A stretch of DNA of 43,851 nucleotides from Thermoproteota archaeon. GTDB taxonomy: Archaea > Korarchaeota > Korarchaeia > Korarchaeales > Korarchaeaceae. This document shows positions 7,841-15,902 of the stretch, piece after piece (the first letter of the stretch is position 1; the number at the start of each line of letters is the position of its first letter). The translations under genes were made by a program, and so were the position numbers. The stretch lies in contig JALWYH010000103.1 in NCBI GenBank assembly GCA_027078475.1, positions 1 through 43,851 on the forward strand, written 5' to 3'. Under the pieces are notes generated by a model, which saw only the letters and a list, made by a program, of their open reading frames with translations, was not told the origin of the DNA and searched no databases.

Positions 7841-9177
7841 GACTGTAGGGCCTCCCTCAGCAGCCTGAGTCCCTGGTCAGCGTCAGGACTGGCGTACGTT
7901 ATCCTCAGCCTGTCGTCGTAGGGTCCGAATCCCGATCCCGGGGCGACAGCTATCCTCCTCTCCTCGAGGAGCCTGAAGGCGAAATCCATGGAGCTGAAGC
8001 CCTCGAGCTCGACCCTAGGGAAGAGGTAGAGGGCACCATCCGGTCTGTTCATCTCCAGAGGCGCGCCCTCGAGCTTTCTCATGGCCAGGTCCAAGTAGGA
8101 GGCGAGGTTCTCCTTCACCCTCCCGGTCCAATCCCTGGCTGACTCCAAGGCCGAGGCACCTGCTTCCTGGAGGAACTCAGGGACGTTTGTTATCGTGAGC
8201 CCCAGGAACTTCGAGAGCTTCCTAACCCTCTCCTCGTCTCCCATCACGTAGCCCAGCCTGAAGCCCGTCATGCCGAAGGCCTTGGAGAGGGTGTTCACAG
8301 ATAGGGTGTTCTCGTAGATCCTGGCGGGAGCCATCCTATCCACGAACGAGAGTTCCGCATAGGCGTCGTCGCTTATGAGGAGGGCATCGTTCTCCCTCAG
8401 GATCTCGGAGAGCTCCTCCAGCTCCTTCCTCGTCCAGACCCTGCCGTCCGGATTGTTGGGGGAGCAGAGGATGAATGCGCTCACACCCCTGAGCCTCTCC
8501 ACTTCACGCATTGACCTGATCTCAACCATCTCCAGCGACAGGTGAGCTGCCATCCCCCTGTAAGCGGGCCAGGCGGGGAGCATCAACCCAATCCTGTCTC
8601 CCGGCCTGAGGAAAGTGGATAGGATAGAGAAGATGGCATACTTTGACCCGGGGGTGGGGATTACCCGCTCGGGTCGCGCGTCCACCCCGTCCCTGTGGGA
8701 CAGCCACTCGCTGGCCGCCTCCTTGAATCTGGGAAGACCGAGGGAGGTGCCATACCTCGTTTCTCCCCTCTTCACCGCCTCCACGAGCGAGTCAAGTACG
8801 TTGGGAGGGAAGGACCACGGCGGCTCGCCCACCTCGAGGTGGTATACCTTCTCACCGGATCTCTCGATCTCCTTGGCCCTCCTGAACACCTCCACGTGGG
8901 GTCCGGCCCCGCCCCCCTCTGGCACTTGGGCCCTTATCGAGGAGGAGATCAGGAAGTTGAAGATCCTCCTGCAGTCGTATTCGTCCAGTCCGGCCTCACC
9001 GCATCTCGCGAGGACCGATCTCCAGAGGTCCGACTCGACCTCCCTGTTCCTCACCGGGAGCCCCCTCTCGGCCTTGAGTTCAGCCACCTTCCTGACGAGG
9101 GACAGCCTCTCCGCGTAGAGATCGACTATCCTGAGGGTGACATCCCTTATCCTGGCCCTGAGATCATCCAGATTCAT
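7828..9177 (-). CDS. Chorismate mutase (AroQ) fused to a class I/II aminotransferase
   Basis: The 449-residue protein has two domains. Residues 1-85 are an AroQ chorismate mutase, with Arg24 (AER), Lys35 (AELK), Arg45 and Glu46 at the expected active-site spacing. Residues 90-449 are a fold-type I aminotransferase with Asn242 in SPNNPDG, Asp271 and Tyr273 in SDDAYAEL, PLP lysine Lys299 in NTLSKAFG and a C-terminal LRITYA arginine. It would convert chorismate to prephenate and transaminate prephenate or an aromatic keto acid. ATG 9177 is chosen over GTG 9186 because GAGGTG at 9184-9189 sits six bases before it. It lies between aroC and tyrA. Confidence 0.88.
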   Translation of the reverse strand: MNLDDLRARIRDVTLRIVDLYAERLSLVRKVAELKAERGLPVRNREVESDLWRSVLARCGEAGLDEYDCRRIFNFLISSSIRAQVPEGGGAGPHVEVFRRAKEIERSGEKVYHLEVGEPPWSFPPNVLDSLVEAVKRGETRYGTSLGLPRFKEAASEWLSHRDGVDARPERVIPTPGSKYAIFSILSTFLRPGDRIGLMLPAWPAYRGMAAHLSLEMVEIRSMREVERLRGVSAFILCSPNNPDGRVWTRKELEELSEILRENDALLISDDAYAELSFVDRMAPARIYENTLSVNTLSKAFGMTGFRLGYVMGDEERVRKLSKFLGLTITNVPEFLQEAGASALESARDWTGRVKENLASYLDLAMRKLEGAPLEMNRPDGALYLFPRVELEGFSSMDFAFRLLEERRIAVAPGSGFGPYDDRLRITYASPDADQGLRLLREALQSWRS

Positions 9178-9182
9178 GTCGT

Positions 9183-10277
9183 TCACCTCAGCACCTTGGG
9201 TATGACCCCTGCCCTTATCGCGTGATCCGCCAAGACGAAGGCGAGCATGCTCTCGACCACCACCACGGCCCTAGGCACGATCGACGGGTCGTGCCTGCCT
9301 TTAACCCTTATCTCCACCTCCCTCATCTCCTCGAGATCGACGGTCCTCTGGGGCTTGGCTATGGAGGAGGTGGGCTTGAAGGCCACCCTGACCACCACGG
9401 GCTCTCCCGTCGTTATGCCACCTATAACGCCGCCGTGATCGTTCTTGGCGTAGGCCACCCTGCCATCCCTTATGACCAGTGGATCATTGTGCTCCGATCC
9501 CCTCATCCTGGCGGCCCTGAAGCCTGAGCCGAACTCCACCCCCTTAACAGCGGGAATGGAGAACATGGCCTTGGCGACGTCCCCCTCTATGGTATCAAAC
9601 ACGGGCTCGCCTAGCCCCGGGGGGACGTTCAGGGCGATGGCCTCGACCACACCCCCCACGCTATCGCCCTCCCTTCTTGCCTCCTCAACGATCCTCGCCA
9701 TCTCCCTGTAGCTGCGCTCGTCCGGCGCCCTGAGGGGGTTCCTGTACCTGTACTCCCTAGCCCCCTCCAGATCAAAGTTGGATGCCCTGACCCCGCCTAT
9801 CTCCAAGGAGTAGGCGATCACCTCCACGCCGAGGCGCCTTAGGAGCTTCTCGGCCACCGCACCGCCCATGCACATAGAGATGGTGATCCGGCCTGAGAAC
9901 CGGCCCCCTCCCCTGTAATCATTGTAGCCCCCGTACTTCAGGGCCGCCACGTAATCGGCGTGTCCCGGCCTCGGCCTCCTGCGGAACTCCTCGTAGTATG
10001 AGGAGATCACATCCTCGTTCCGGACGATCATGGTTACCGGCGCGCCGGTGGTCCTCCCCCTGAAGACCCCGCTGATTATCCTGACCCTGTCGCTCTCCGA
10101 CCTGGCGGTGGTGTACCTCGATTGGCCCGGCCTCCTCAGGTCCAGAAGCTCCTGAACGTCGGACTCGATCAGGGGAAGCCCGGCGGGGACTCCCTCTATG
10201 ACCGCCCCCACCACCTCCCCGTGGCTCTCCCCGAAGGACACGAGCCTGAGCTCCCTGCCTAGGATATCCCCTGCCAT
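9183..10277 (-). CDS. aroC: Chorismate synthase
   Basis: The 364-residue enzyme catalyses the last step of the shikimate pathway, EPSP to chorismate, with reduced FMN. Diagnostic segments are the N-terminal SFGESHG, RRPGQSRYTTARSESD, SGVFRGRTTGAP, RPRPGHADYVAALKYG and YNDYRGGGRFSGR, and later GGITTGEPVVVRVAFKPTSS and GRHDPSIVPRAV. Length is normal. The ATG follows GAGGTGAT, which also contains the stop codon of the upstream gene. Its own TGA provides the ribosome site of the downstream mutase-aminotransferase gene, so translation is coupled through the operon. Confidence 0.97.
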   Translation of the reverse strand: MAGDILGRELRLVSFGESHGEVVGAVIEGVPAGLPLIESDVQELLDLRRPGQSRYTTARSESDRVRIISGVFRGRTTGAPVTMIVRNEDVISSYYEEFRRRPRPGHADYVAALKYGGYNDYRGGGRFSGRITISMCMGGAVAEKLLRRLGVEVIAYSLEIGGVRASNFDLEGAREYRYRNPLRAPDERSYREMARIVEEARREGDSVGGVVEAIALNVPPGLGEPVFDTIEGDVAKAMFSIPAVKGVEFGSGFRAARMRGSEHNDPLVIRDGRVAYAKNDHGGVIGGITTGEPVVVRVAFKPTSSIAKPQRTVDLEEMREVEIRVKGRHDPSIVPRAVVVVESMLAFVLADHAIRAGVIPKVLR

Positions 10278-10286
10278 CAGATCACC

Positions 10287-11909
10287 TCACGGGGTGAACG
10301 GCCTTATCCTGATGAAGTCCAGGGCGGAACCCTGGTACTTGAGGGTGATGCCTGCTCCGACCTTGGAGACAACCGTGTAGAAGTTGATGACGATTGTCCT
10401 GACCTCGCCGGGCCTCAGGATCCCGATGTTCACCGTTTGAACGTTCCTATCCATCGTCAGCCTGTCCCCTGCATCCCCCAGCCTCACCAGGTGGGGATCG
10501 TTGCCCCCCACCTCCACCTGGCTTAGGGGGTAGAGCTGGGCCTCCAAGCTCAGGGGAACTGTATCCCTCTCTCCCACGTTTGCCATCTTGGCTATGAGGG
10601 TGATCCCGTGACCTCTCCCTATCTTCCGGGAGGCTATAGTGTAGTTGGCTATGAGGGGAACCGGCACATCGTCCATGGTCACCACGAACAGTGGGAAATC
10701 CCTGTAATTCCATCCTATCTGATCGGCGAGCCAAGAGAGATCGGGCACCTCTCCCGGCATGAAGAAGTTCGTGGTTTCCACGTAGAAGTAGCTCCTGCCG
10801 TTGAGATCGAACTCGAGCGATGCCGGACCCTTGGCGAGCTTCCTCTGAAGATCTAGGAGATCCACAAGCACCACCGGGATGCCCTCGAAGCTGATCAACT
10901 TTTCCGACACGCGGGGCCATCTCACGAGTTCGCGATTCATGGCCACGGCCGAGGCCGCGTGGGTGGGCATGAGGAGAAGCGCCGATCTGTATCCCATCGC
11001 CTCGTAGAAGGAGTCCAGCAGTATGGAGAGGTCCTCGCAATCCCCGCTCCCCCTGTACAGGGTCTCAAGGGGATAGCTGGGGTAATCGCCGGTGGGGGAG
11101 AACTCGTTGGCCAGCGAGTACTTCATGCTCTGGACGAAGGATGCGACGAACCACAGTTTCCTGTACTCACTCATCCCCTCTTTGTTGGCGATGGACTCGA
11201 GGCTGCGCATCAGCTCATTGATGTAGGGGTCGTCGTGGGGGGTCCTGACCATCAGGTACCAGGTGAAGATCAGGGTGTCCCTGCTCCTGTTGAATTCCAG
11301 CACCCTCATCCTGGGCTTAACCCTGAAGAAGTCCACTAGAGGACGGGGGACCTCCAGCGAGACCTCGTAATCCTTCCCCACCTTGGGAGGGAACTTCCAC
11401 CTGAAGTGGAGGACCGTAGTGTTCCTCATCTCCTTCTCGGTGAGGGGAGGGGATACTTGAACGCTCTCGTTGATCAGGAAGTCCATCACCCCCTTTTCTA
11501 TGAGGGAGTCGACGGCCTCCAAGGTCTCCGCCCTCGTATGTCCCGCGATCACCGCTACCCTCCTTCCACCTCTGTGAGAGAGAGTGAAGGTCCAGTAACC
11601 CCTCACGTTCATCAGGGCCTGGGACTCGTCCCTCGGCAGGTACCTGCGGGACAGAATCCCAACCTCCCTGGCGAGTGGACCTCCTAGGATGAAGTAGAAA
11701 TCGTAGCCCCGGGGCATCCTGGTGCTCCTGTCCACCTCAAGCCCCAGCTTGGACAGATGAGCCTCTAGAGAGTCAGCGGCACCGGAGTCGAATTCGTTCG
11801 CCACCACGAGGACCTTGAACCCCTTGGAGGAGGCAGCCGATGGAGTGGGGAGGACGAGGGTGATTAGTGGGAGGAGAAGCAGTATCGTGAACCCCTGTCT
11901 TCGTCGCAT
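10287..11909 (-). CDS. Exported transglutaminase-like protein, first gene of the aromatic operon
   Basis: The 540-residue product has a signal peptide (about 1-27, ending PSAASS). Residues 30-145 form a domain with FYFILGGPLAREVG and VAVIAGHTRAET that is also found in the secreted protein at 2588-4177. Residues 245-380 are transglutaminase/papain-like, with Cys291 in GDCEDLSILL, His317 in MPTHAASAV and Glu378 in YFYVETT as the likely third member. The C-terminal part is beta-rich and has no membrane anchor. Activity could be protein cross-linking or a peptidase/amidase reaction at the cell surface. Its stop is nine bases before aroC and forms part of aroC's ribosome site. Confidence 0.82.
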   Translation of the reverse strand: MRRRQGFTILLLLPLITLVLPTPSAASSKGFKVLVVANEFDSGAADSLEAHLSKLGLEVDRSTRMPRGYDFYFILGGPLAREVGILSRRYLPRDESQALMNVRGYWTFTLSHRGGRRVAVIAGHTRAETLEAVDSLIEKGVMDFLINESVQVSPPLTEKEMRNTTVLHFRWKFPPKVGKDYEVSLEVPRPLVDFFRVKPRMRVLEFNRSRDTLIFTWYLMVRTPHDDPYINELMRSLESIANKEGMSEYRKLWFVASFVQSMKYSLANEFSPTGDYPSYPLETLYRGSGDCEDLSILLDSFYEAMGYRSALLLMPTHAASAVAMNRELVRWPRVSEKLISFEGIPVVLVDLLDLQRKLAKGPASLEFDLNGRSYFYVETTNFFMPGEVPDLSWLADQIGWNYRDFPLFVVTMDDVPVPLIANYTIASRKIGRGHGITLIAKMANVGERDTVPLSLEAQLYPLSQVEVGGNDPHLVRLGDAGDRLTMDRNVQTVNIGILRPGEVRTIVINFYTVVSKVGAGITLKYQGSALDFIRIRPFTP

Positions 11910-11930
11910 GCTATCTTATGCGTCATTGAG

Positions 11931-11940
11931 AGTTAAAAAG
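11931..11940 (-). promoter_or_regulatory. TATA box of the transglutaminase-aroC-tyrA operon
   Basis: On the minus strand CTTTTTAACT is centred 26 bases before the ATG at 11909, predicting a leaderless start for the four-gene operon. No comparable box was seen before aroC itself. Confidence 0.6.
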
Positions 11941-12011
11941 TGACCCGTCGATGCCGGCCGAGCCGCCATCGCGGAATAAAGGGAAAGGAAGGGAAAAGAG
12001 AGGAAGGAAGT

Positions 12012-13394
12012 TCACGGACCGTAGCTCTGGAGCACCTCCTCCTCAGGAGGCGGGGATGGTATGAGTCCCTTCTCCATCAGGAGCTTGGTGGCCTCCCTGG
12101 CGTTCCTGATTATATTCACTGCTCTCTCATAGAGCTCGTCCCTGCTCAGGATCTTCCTAGCCACCCCCTGCTTTATGGACTGCTCCGCAGCGGCGACGGC
12201 CTCCAGCGGATAGACCTCCCACTCGTCCATGGTCGGGATTATGTAGTCCTCGTGGATTCCCTTCTCCTCGGCGAACTTGGCCAGTGCATCCCCAGCGGCT
12301 ATGCACATCTCATCGGTGATCGTCTTGGCCCTTACATCGAGAACTCCCCTGAATATTGCTGGGAACCCGAGGCTGTTGTTGACCTGATTGGGGAAGTCGC
12401 TCCTCCCGGTGGCCACCACCCTCGCTCCTGCCTCCTTGGCCTCCCAAGGCCATATCTCCGGTATCGGATTGGCGCACGCGAAGACTATCGGGTCGTCGTT
12501 CATGAGCCTTATCCACTCCTTCTTCACCACGCCCGGGCCGGGCTTGCTCATGGCTATCAGGGCATCGGCCCCCTTGAAGGCCTCCTCAATGGTCTTAGCA
12601 TTCTCCTCGTTAGTCTTCATAGCTAGGTCATACTTCCACGGGTCCTTCTGCTTTATCTCCTCCATATCAGGCCTGTCGCGATACAGGGGTCCCTTGCTGT
12701 CGATCATTATTATGTGCCCCGGCGGCACGCCCGCCTTTATCAGGACGATGGCGCTCCTCAGGTTGGCTGCTCCAGATCCGAAGAACACTATCTTAGCCTG
12801 CTTCATATCCTTGCCGACTACCTTGAAGGCGTTCTTCAGCCCGGCGTATACCACGGTGGCCGTTCCCTGCTGGTCATCGTGCCAGACCGGAATTTGAAGC
12901 CTCTTCCTGGCCTCCTCCAGCACGTAGTAGCACTTGGGCTTCTCTATGTCTTCCAGATTTATCCCGCCGAAGTTGGGCTCGATCCACTCGAGCAGCTTGA
13001 GCATCTCCTCTGGCTTGTGGGCCCTGACAACCAGTGGGAAGGCATCAACACCCCCCAGATACTTGAACAGTAGAGCCTTGCCCTCCATGACGGGAAGACC
13101 CGCCTCCGGCCCGATGTTTCCGAGACCAAGTACCCTAGTTCCGTCGCTCACCACCGCCACGTAATTCCACCTATTGGTGTGGTAGAATGACTGTTCCGGG
13201 TCCTCCTTGATCACCTTGCAGGAGGCGGCAACCCCGGGCGTGTACCATATGGCGAAATCGTCAACGCTCCTGACGACACACTTGGGCATCACCTGGACCT
13301 TGCCCTCGTAAAAGGGATGATAGGCGAGGGCCAGCTTGGCAGGCTTCTCAGCCTTCTTGAGGAGTTCCTCAACAGTGGGCTTGTGCTCAGACAT
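12012..13394 (-). CDS. NAD(P)-dependent malic enzyme
   Basis: The 460-residue enzyme oxidatively decarboxylates malate to pyruvate, linking C4 and C3 metabolism. The N-terminal malic domain carries IWYTPGVAASCKVI (catalytic tyrosine region), VVSDGTRVLGLGNIGPEAGLPVMEGKALL and VPVWHDDQQGTATVV (metal-binding acidic residues). The NAD-binding domain has IVFFGSGAANLRSAIVLIKAGV and CANPIPEIWPWEA. The size matches the short prokaryotic malic enzymes without the phosphotransacetylase extension. ATG 13394 follows GGTG with six bases between; GTG 13403 is less likely. Confidence 0.92.
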   Translation of the reverse strand: MSEHKPTVEELLKKAEKPAKLALAYHPFYEGKVQVMPKCVVRSVDDFAIWYTPGVAASCKVIKEDPEQSFYHTNRWNYVAVVSDGTRVLGLGNIGPEAGLPVMEGKALLFKYLGGVDAFPLVVRAHKPEEMLKLLEWIEPNFGGINLEDIEKPKCYYVLEEARKRLQIPVWHDDQQGTATVVYAGLKNAFKVVGKDMKQAKIVFFGSGAANLRSAIVLIKAGVPPGHIIMIDSKGPLYRDRPDMEEIKQKDPWKYDLAMKTNEENAKTIEEAFKGADALIAMSKPGPGVVKKEWIRLMNDDPIVFACANPIPEIWPWEAKEAGARVVATGRSDFPNQVNNSLGFPAIFRGVLDVRAKTITDEMCIAAGDALAKFAEEKGIHEDYIIPTMDEWEVYPLEAVAAAEQSIKQGVARKILSRDELYERAVNIIRNAREATKLLMEKGLIPSPPPEEEVLQSYGP

Positions 13395-13420
13395 GAGAGG
13401 CACCGGGGATCAGTTCAGAG

Positions 13421-13430
13421 CATATTTGAA
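13421..13430 (-). promoter_or_regulatory. TATA-like box of the malic enzyme gene
   Basis: The minus-strand sequence TTCAAATATG lies about 30 bases before the ATG at 13394, at the right distance for a short-leader transcript. Confidence 0.45.
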
Positions 13431-13441
13431 ATAGTTTCCTT

Positions 13442-13457
13442 TTTTCATGTGTGAAAA
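13442..13457. promoter_or_regulatory. Perfect inverted repeat upstream of the malic enzyme promoter
   Basis: TTTTCA and TGAAAA flank a TGTG spacer. The repeat sits directly upstream of the malic enzyme TATA box and 23 bases beyond the stop of the neighbouring class V PLP gene. It could be an operator for the malic enzyme or part of a terminator for the PLP gene. Confidence 0.4.
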
Positions 13458-13479
13458 GATCATGGGAGATCCCGCATCT

Positions 13480-14577
13480 TCATCGTCCTCTCTCCTTCAG
13501 GAGATCTGTCAGAACCTCAATCGATAATTCAACTTCATCCGGGCGGATATAGGGGTGAATCCTCAGCATGAGGCTGTTGGCTGCCAAATCCCTAGATCTT
13601 CCCATAGCTAAGAGGACGCGACTTGGGGATTCCGAGGTTCCCTGGGATAGATAGAGGCCTCTGGAGCTGGCCTCCACTATGAGGGATCCCGCTCCCTCTC
13701 TCAGGGAGAAGTTAACCGTATCAACGGAATCTGGGGGGCTGTTCATCTCATCCACCAAGTCCCCTATCTCCTCGGCTATCTCGTCCCTCGCTCTCTTCGC
13801 CTCTCTCCAGGCTTCCGGTGAGCCGAAGAGTCTGAGAGCCATGTAAAAACCGGCCAATGACGGGATATTTATGTCGACTGGAGTCAAGGTCTGGATGCCC
13901 GGGCTCCCCGACATCATGGGATTGAGATCAAGGTCCTCCCTCGCGTAGAGGATCCCTGTCCCTCTCGGTCCATAGATCTTAGAGCCGCTCAGAGAGAGGA
14001 GGTCCACTCTGGAGAGGTCGATTGGAATCCTTCCTAGGGCATCGCAGGCATCCACGTGTAGAAGCACGTCCTTTTCCCTCGTGATATCAGACACCGCGTC
14101 TATGTCCTGAATGGTCCCGGTCTCCTGATTGACCATCTGGACGCTGACCAGAAGGGTGTCCCTGTCTATCGCTCGCGTGAGTTCCTCTGGGATCACCCTG
14201 CCCTCCCGGTCAACGGGAACCCTCCTCACGTGTATGCCGGCAGATGAGAGCCTATCCACCATGCCGAGTATGCTCTCATGCTCCACCGAGCTGACGACCA
14301 CGTTTCCTCTCCTGCCTGGAGATTCCAGGATACTCCAAATGGCCAAGTTGTTGGCCTCCGTGCCGCTGCCCACGATTGTGAGGTCGCCATCGGATCGAAA
14401 GTGCGAGCTGAGGTAGTCCAGCACCTCCTCCACGAACTCGTAGGCCTCCAAACCGGGCTGATGAGGGACTTTCGGGGAGCCGTACGCCTTCCTGTTGAAG
14501 AAAGGCCTCAGGAAGTCTACTACCTCATCAGGAGGCCTGGGAGCCAGTTCGTTGTCCAGATAGACCGAAGTCGCCAT
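13480..14577 (-). CDS. Class V PLP enzyme, NifS/IscS-like but without the catalytic cysteine
   Basis: The 365-residue product is built like a cysteine desulfurase: GSGTEANNLAI, His100 in SSVEHESIL, NQETGTIQ, Asp176 in HVDACDALG and PLP lysine Lys200 in SGSKIYGPRG. The loop that should carry the persulfide-forming cysteine (residues 308-320, LYLSQGTSESPSR) has none, and the only cysteine in the protein is Cys178 near the PLP aspartate. It may be a transaminase, a lyase, or a desulfurase that needs a partner. The ATG at 14577 is preceded by GGAGGA, so longer upstream starts are not used here. Confidence 0.85.
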   Translation of the reverse strand: MATSVYLDNELAPRPPDEVVDFLRPFFNRKAYGSPKVPHQPGLEAYEFVEEVLDYLSSHFRSDGDLTIVGSGTEANNLAIWSILESPGRRGNVVVSSVEHESILGMVDRLSSAGIHVRRVPVDREGRVIPEELTRAIDRDTLLVSVQMVNQETGTIQDIDAVSDITREKDVLLHVDACDALGRIPIDLSRVDLLSLSGSKIYGPRGTGILYAREDLDLNPMMSGSPGIQTLTPVDINIPSLAGFYMALRLFGSPEAWREAKRARDEIAEEIGDLVDEMNSPPDSVDTVNFSLREGAGSLIVEASSRGLYLSQGTSESPSRVLLAMGRSRDLAANSLMLRIHPYIRPDEVELSIEVLTDLLKERGR

Positions 14578-14735
14578 AACTGGTTCCTCCAGCCTAGGTT
14601 CAAAAACCATTGGTTGGCACTCTAATTCCATTTGCGATCTTTCATTCAATCAGGTGAGGTTTTTCGATGGCAGGAAATGGATTCTCACCCCTGAAATCTC
14701 TCCTGAAACGTTACGAAACGATCTCGATCGATTTG

Positions 14736-14743
14736 TATTTATA
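14736..14743 (+). promoter_or_regulatory. TATA box of the two-helix microprotein
   Basis: TATTTATA lies about 38 bases before the GTG at 14778, giving a predicted start site near 14766, just before the GGAGGT ribosome site. Confidence 0.55.
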
Positions 14744-14777
14744 GGGAGGTAGGAGGGAAGTTGCGGAGGTGGTGGCC

Positions 14778-14951
14778 GTGAGGATCCTCGAGATCATGAT
14801 CGCTAACGCGCTGATATATCACATCGGGTTGGCGCTTACCCTGATGGGAGTGAGCGGAGGAGTTGGCATACTGATGGCCACCACCAACTTGGCGATGGCT
14901 TACCTGCTTCTGAGGTATGCCCATCACTTACAGAGGATCCTCTCCGTCTAA
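14778..14951 (+). CDS. 57-residue membrane protein with two hydrophobic helices
   Basis: The small protein has two hydrophobic segments (about residues 3-24 and 29-46) and a basic C-terminal tail (RYAHHLQRILSV). No family is recognised. A good TATA box (14736-14743) and a GGAGGT ribosome site at 14765-14770, seven bases before GTG 14778, support it as a real gene. GTG codons at 14769 and 14772 are weaker alternatives. It stands alone, 45 bases before the separately promoted aldolase gene. Confidence 0.6.
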   Translation: MRILEIMIANALIYHIGLALTLMGVSGGVGILMATTNLAMAYLLLRYAHHLQRILSV

Positions 14952-14967
14952 AACCCAAGGGATAGCG

Positions 14968-14974
14968 ATTATTA
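14968..14974 (+). promoter_or_regulatory. TATA box of the aldolase gene
   Basis: ATTATTA is centred 26 bases before the ATG at 14997 and no ribosome site is visible, so a leaderless transcript is predicted. Confidence 0.6.
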
Positions 14975-14996
14975 GCTCTTCTGTCGCGTTACCCGT

Positions 14997-15902
14997 ATGA
15001 AGGGATTTTCCGGAGTGATAGTGCCGACAGTAACTCCGTTCAGCGAGGACCTCTCGGTGGACTTAGAGGCCCTCCGGTGGCTGATTTCCTTCTTGGACGA
15101 GAGGGGAGTCGATGGTATATTCGTCAACTCCACTACCGGAGAGTTCGTCCATCTGAGGAGGGAGGAGGCATTGGAGATAGTAAGGGCGAGCCTTGATACC
15201 GCTGAGGGGGCCAAGGTGATCTCCGGGATAGGCTCCAATTACACAGATGAGGTCATCTCCTTGGGCAGAGAGGTGGGGGACCTCGGCGTGGATGGAGTGG
15301 TGGTGATGCCCCCCTACTTCTTCAAACTGAGGGATGACTGGCTCTTCCATCACCTAGGCAGGATAGCCAACTCGCTGGATCTCCCGATCATCATATATAA
15401 CGTGCCCTCGCTCACCGGAAACGACATACCCGTAAGCGTCTACCTCAGGCTGGCCGAGGAGTTCTCTAACGTGGTCGGTGCCAAGGTGACCAAGGACAGC
15501 ATCTCCTACATGAGGAACCTCATAGTGAGAGTTAAGTCGGTCAGGCCGGATTTCACCGTGCTCACCGGCATGGACGATCACTTGCTCAACACCCTAGCCC
15601 TCGGGGGAGATGGTGGGATTATGGCCCTCGCGAATGTGGCCCCTAGGATTCACCTGTCGATAACGAGGGCTTGGGCAGAGGGTGATTTGATGACCGCTGT
15701 TAAGGAGTTCAGGAGGCTCGCAAGCCTGGCTAGGATCTACGATCACGCTTCATCCTTCCCAACTGCCATAAAGACTGCTCTCTCTATAATGGGGGCTCCT
15801 ATCAAGGAGATATGCAGGCCTCCCCTTATGGCCGAGTCGGCCGAGGCTAGGACGAGGATAAGAGAGGTTCTTGAGGAGCTAGGAATCTCGATTGATTCTT
15901 AA
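14997..15902 (+). CDS. DapA-family (class I) aldolase, probably not a true dihydrodipicolinate synthase
   Basis: The 301-residue TIM-barrel lyase forms a Schiff base through Lys163 (VVGAKVTKDS), with Tyr134 in IIIYNVP and Thr46-Thr47 in NSTTGEF. The arginine that binds the aspartate-semialdehyde carboxylate in DHDPS (the R of NVPSRTG) is Leu139 here (NVPSLTG). That points away from lysine synthesis and towards a 2-keto-3-deoxygluconate-type or other pyruvate aldolase, as in archaeal Entner-Doudoroff pathways. Which aldolase it is cannot be settled by reading. Its 3' end overlaps the convergent MFS gene by 24 bases. Confidence 0.87.
   Translation: MKGFSGVIVPTVTPFSEDLSVDLEALRWLISFLDERGVDGIFVNSTTGEFVHLRREEALEIVRASLDTAEGAKVISGIGSNYTDEVISLGREVGDLGVDGVVVMPPYFFKLRDDWLFHHLGRIANSLDLPIIIYNVPSLTGNDIPVSVYLRLAEEFSNVVGAKVTKDSISYMRNLIVRVKSVRPDFTVLTGMDDHLLNTLALGGDGGIMALANVAPRIHLSITRAWAEGDLMTAVKEFRRLASLARIYDHASSFPTAIKTALSIMGAPIKEICRPPLMAESAEARTRIREVLEELGISIDS

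Noticed and set aside
14590-14612. GGTTCAAAAACC-like stretch resembling a tRNA T-loop
   Set aside because: The stem does not pair over five bases and no acceptor or anticodon arm fits around it.
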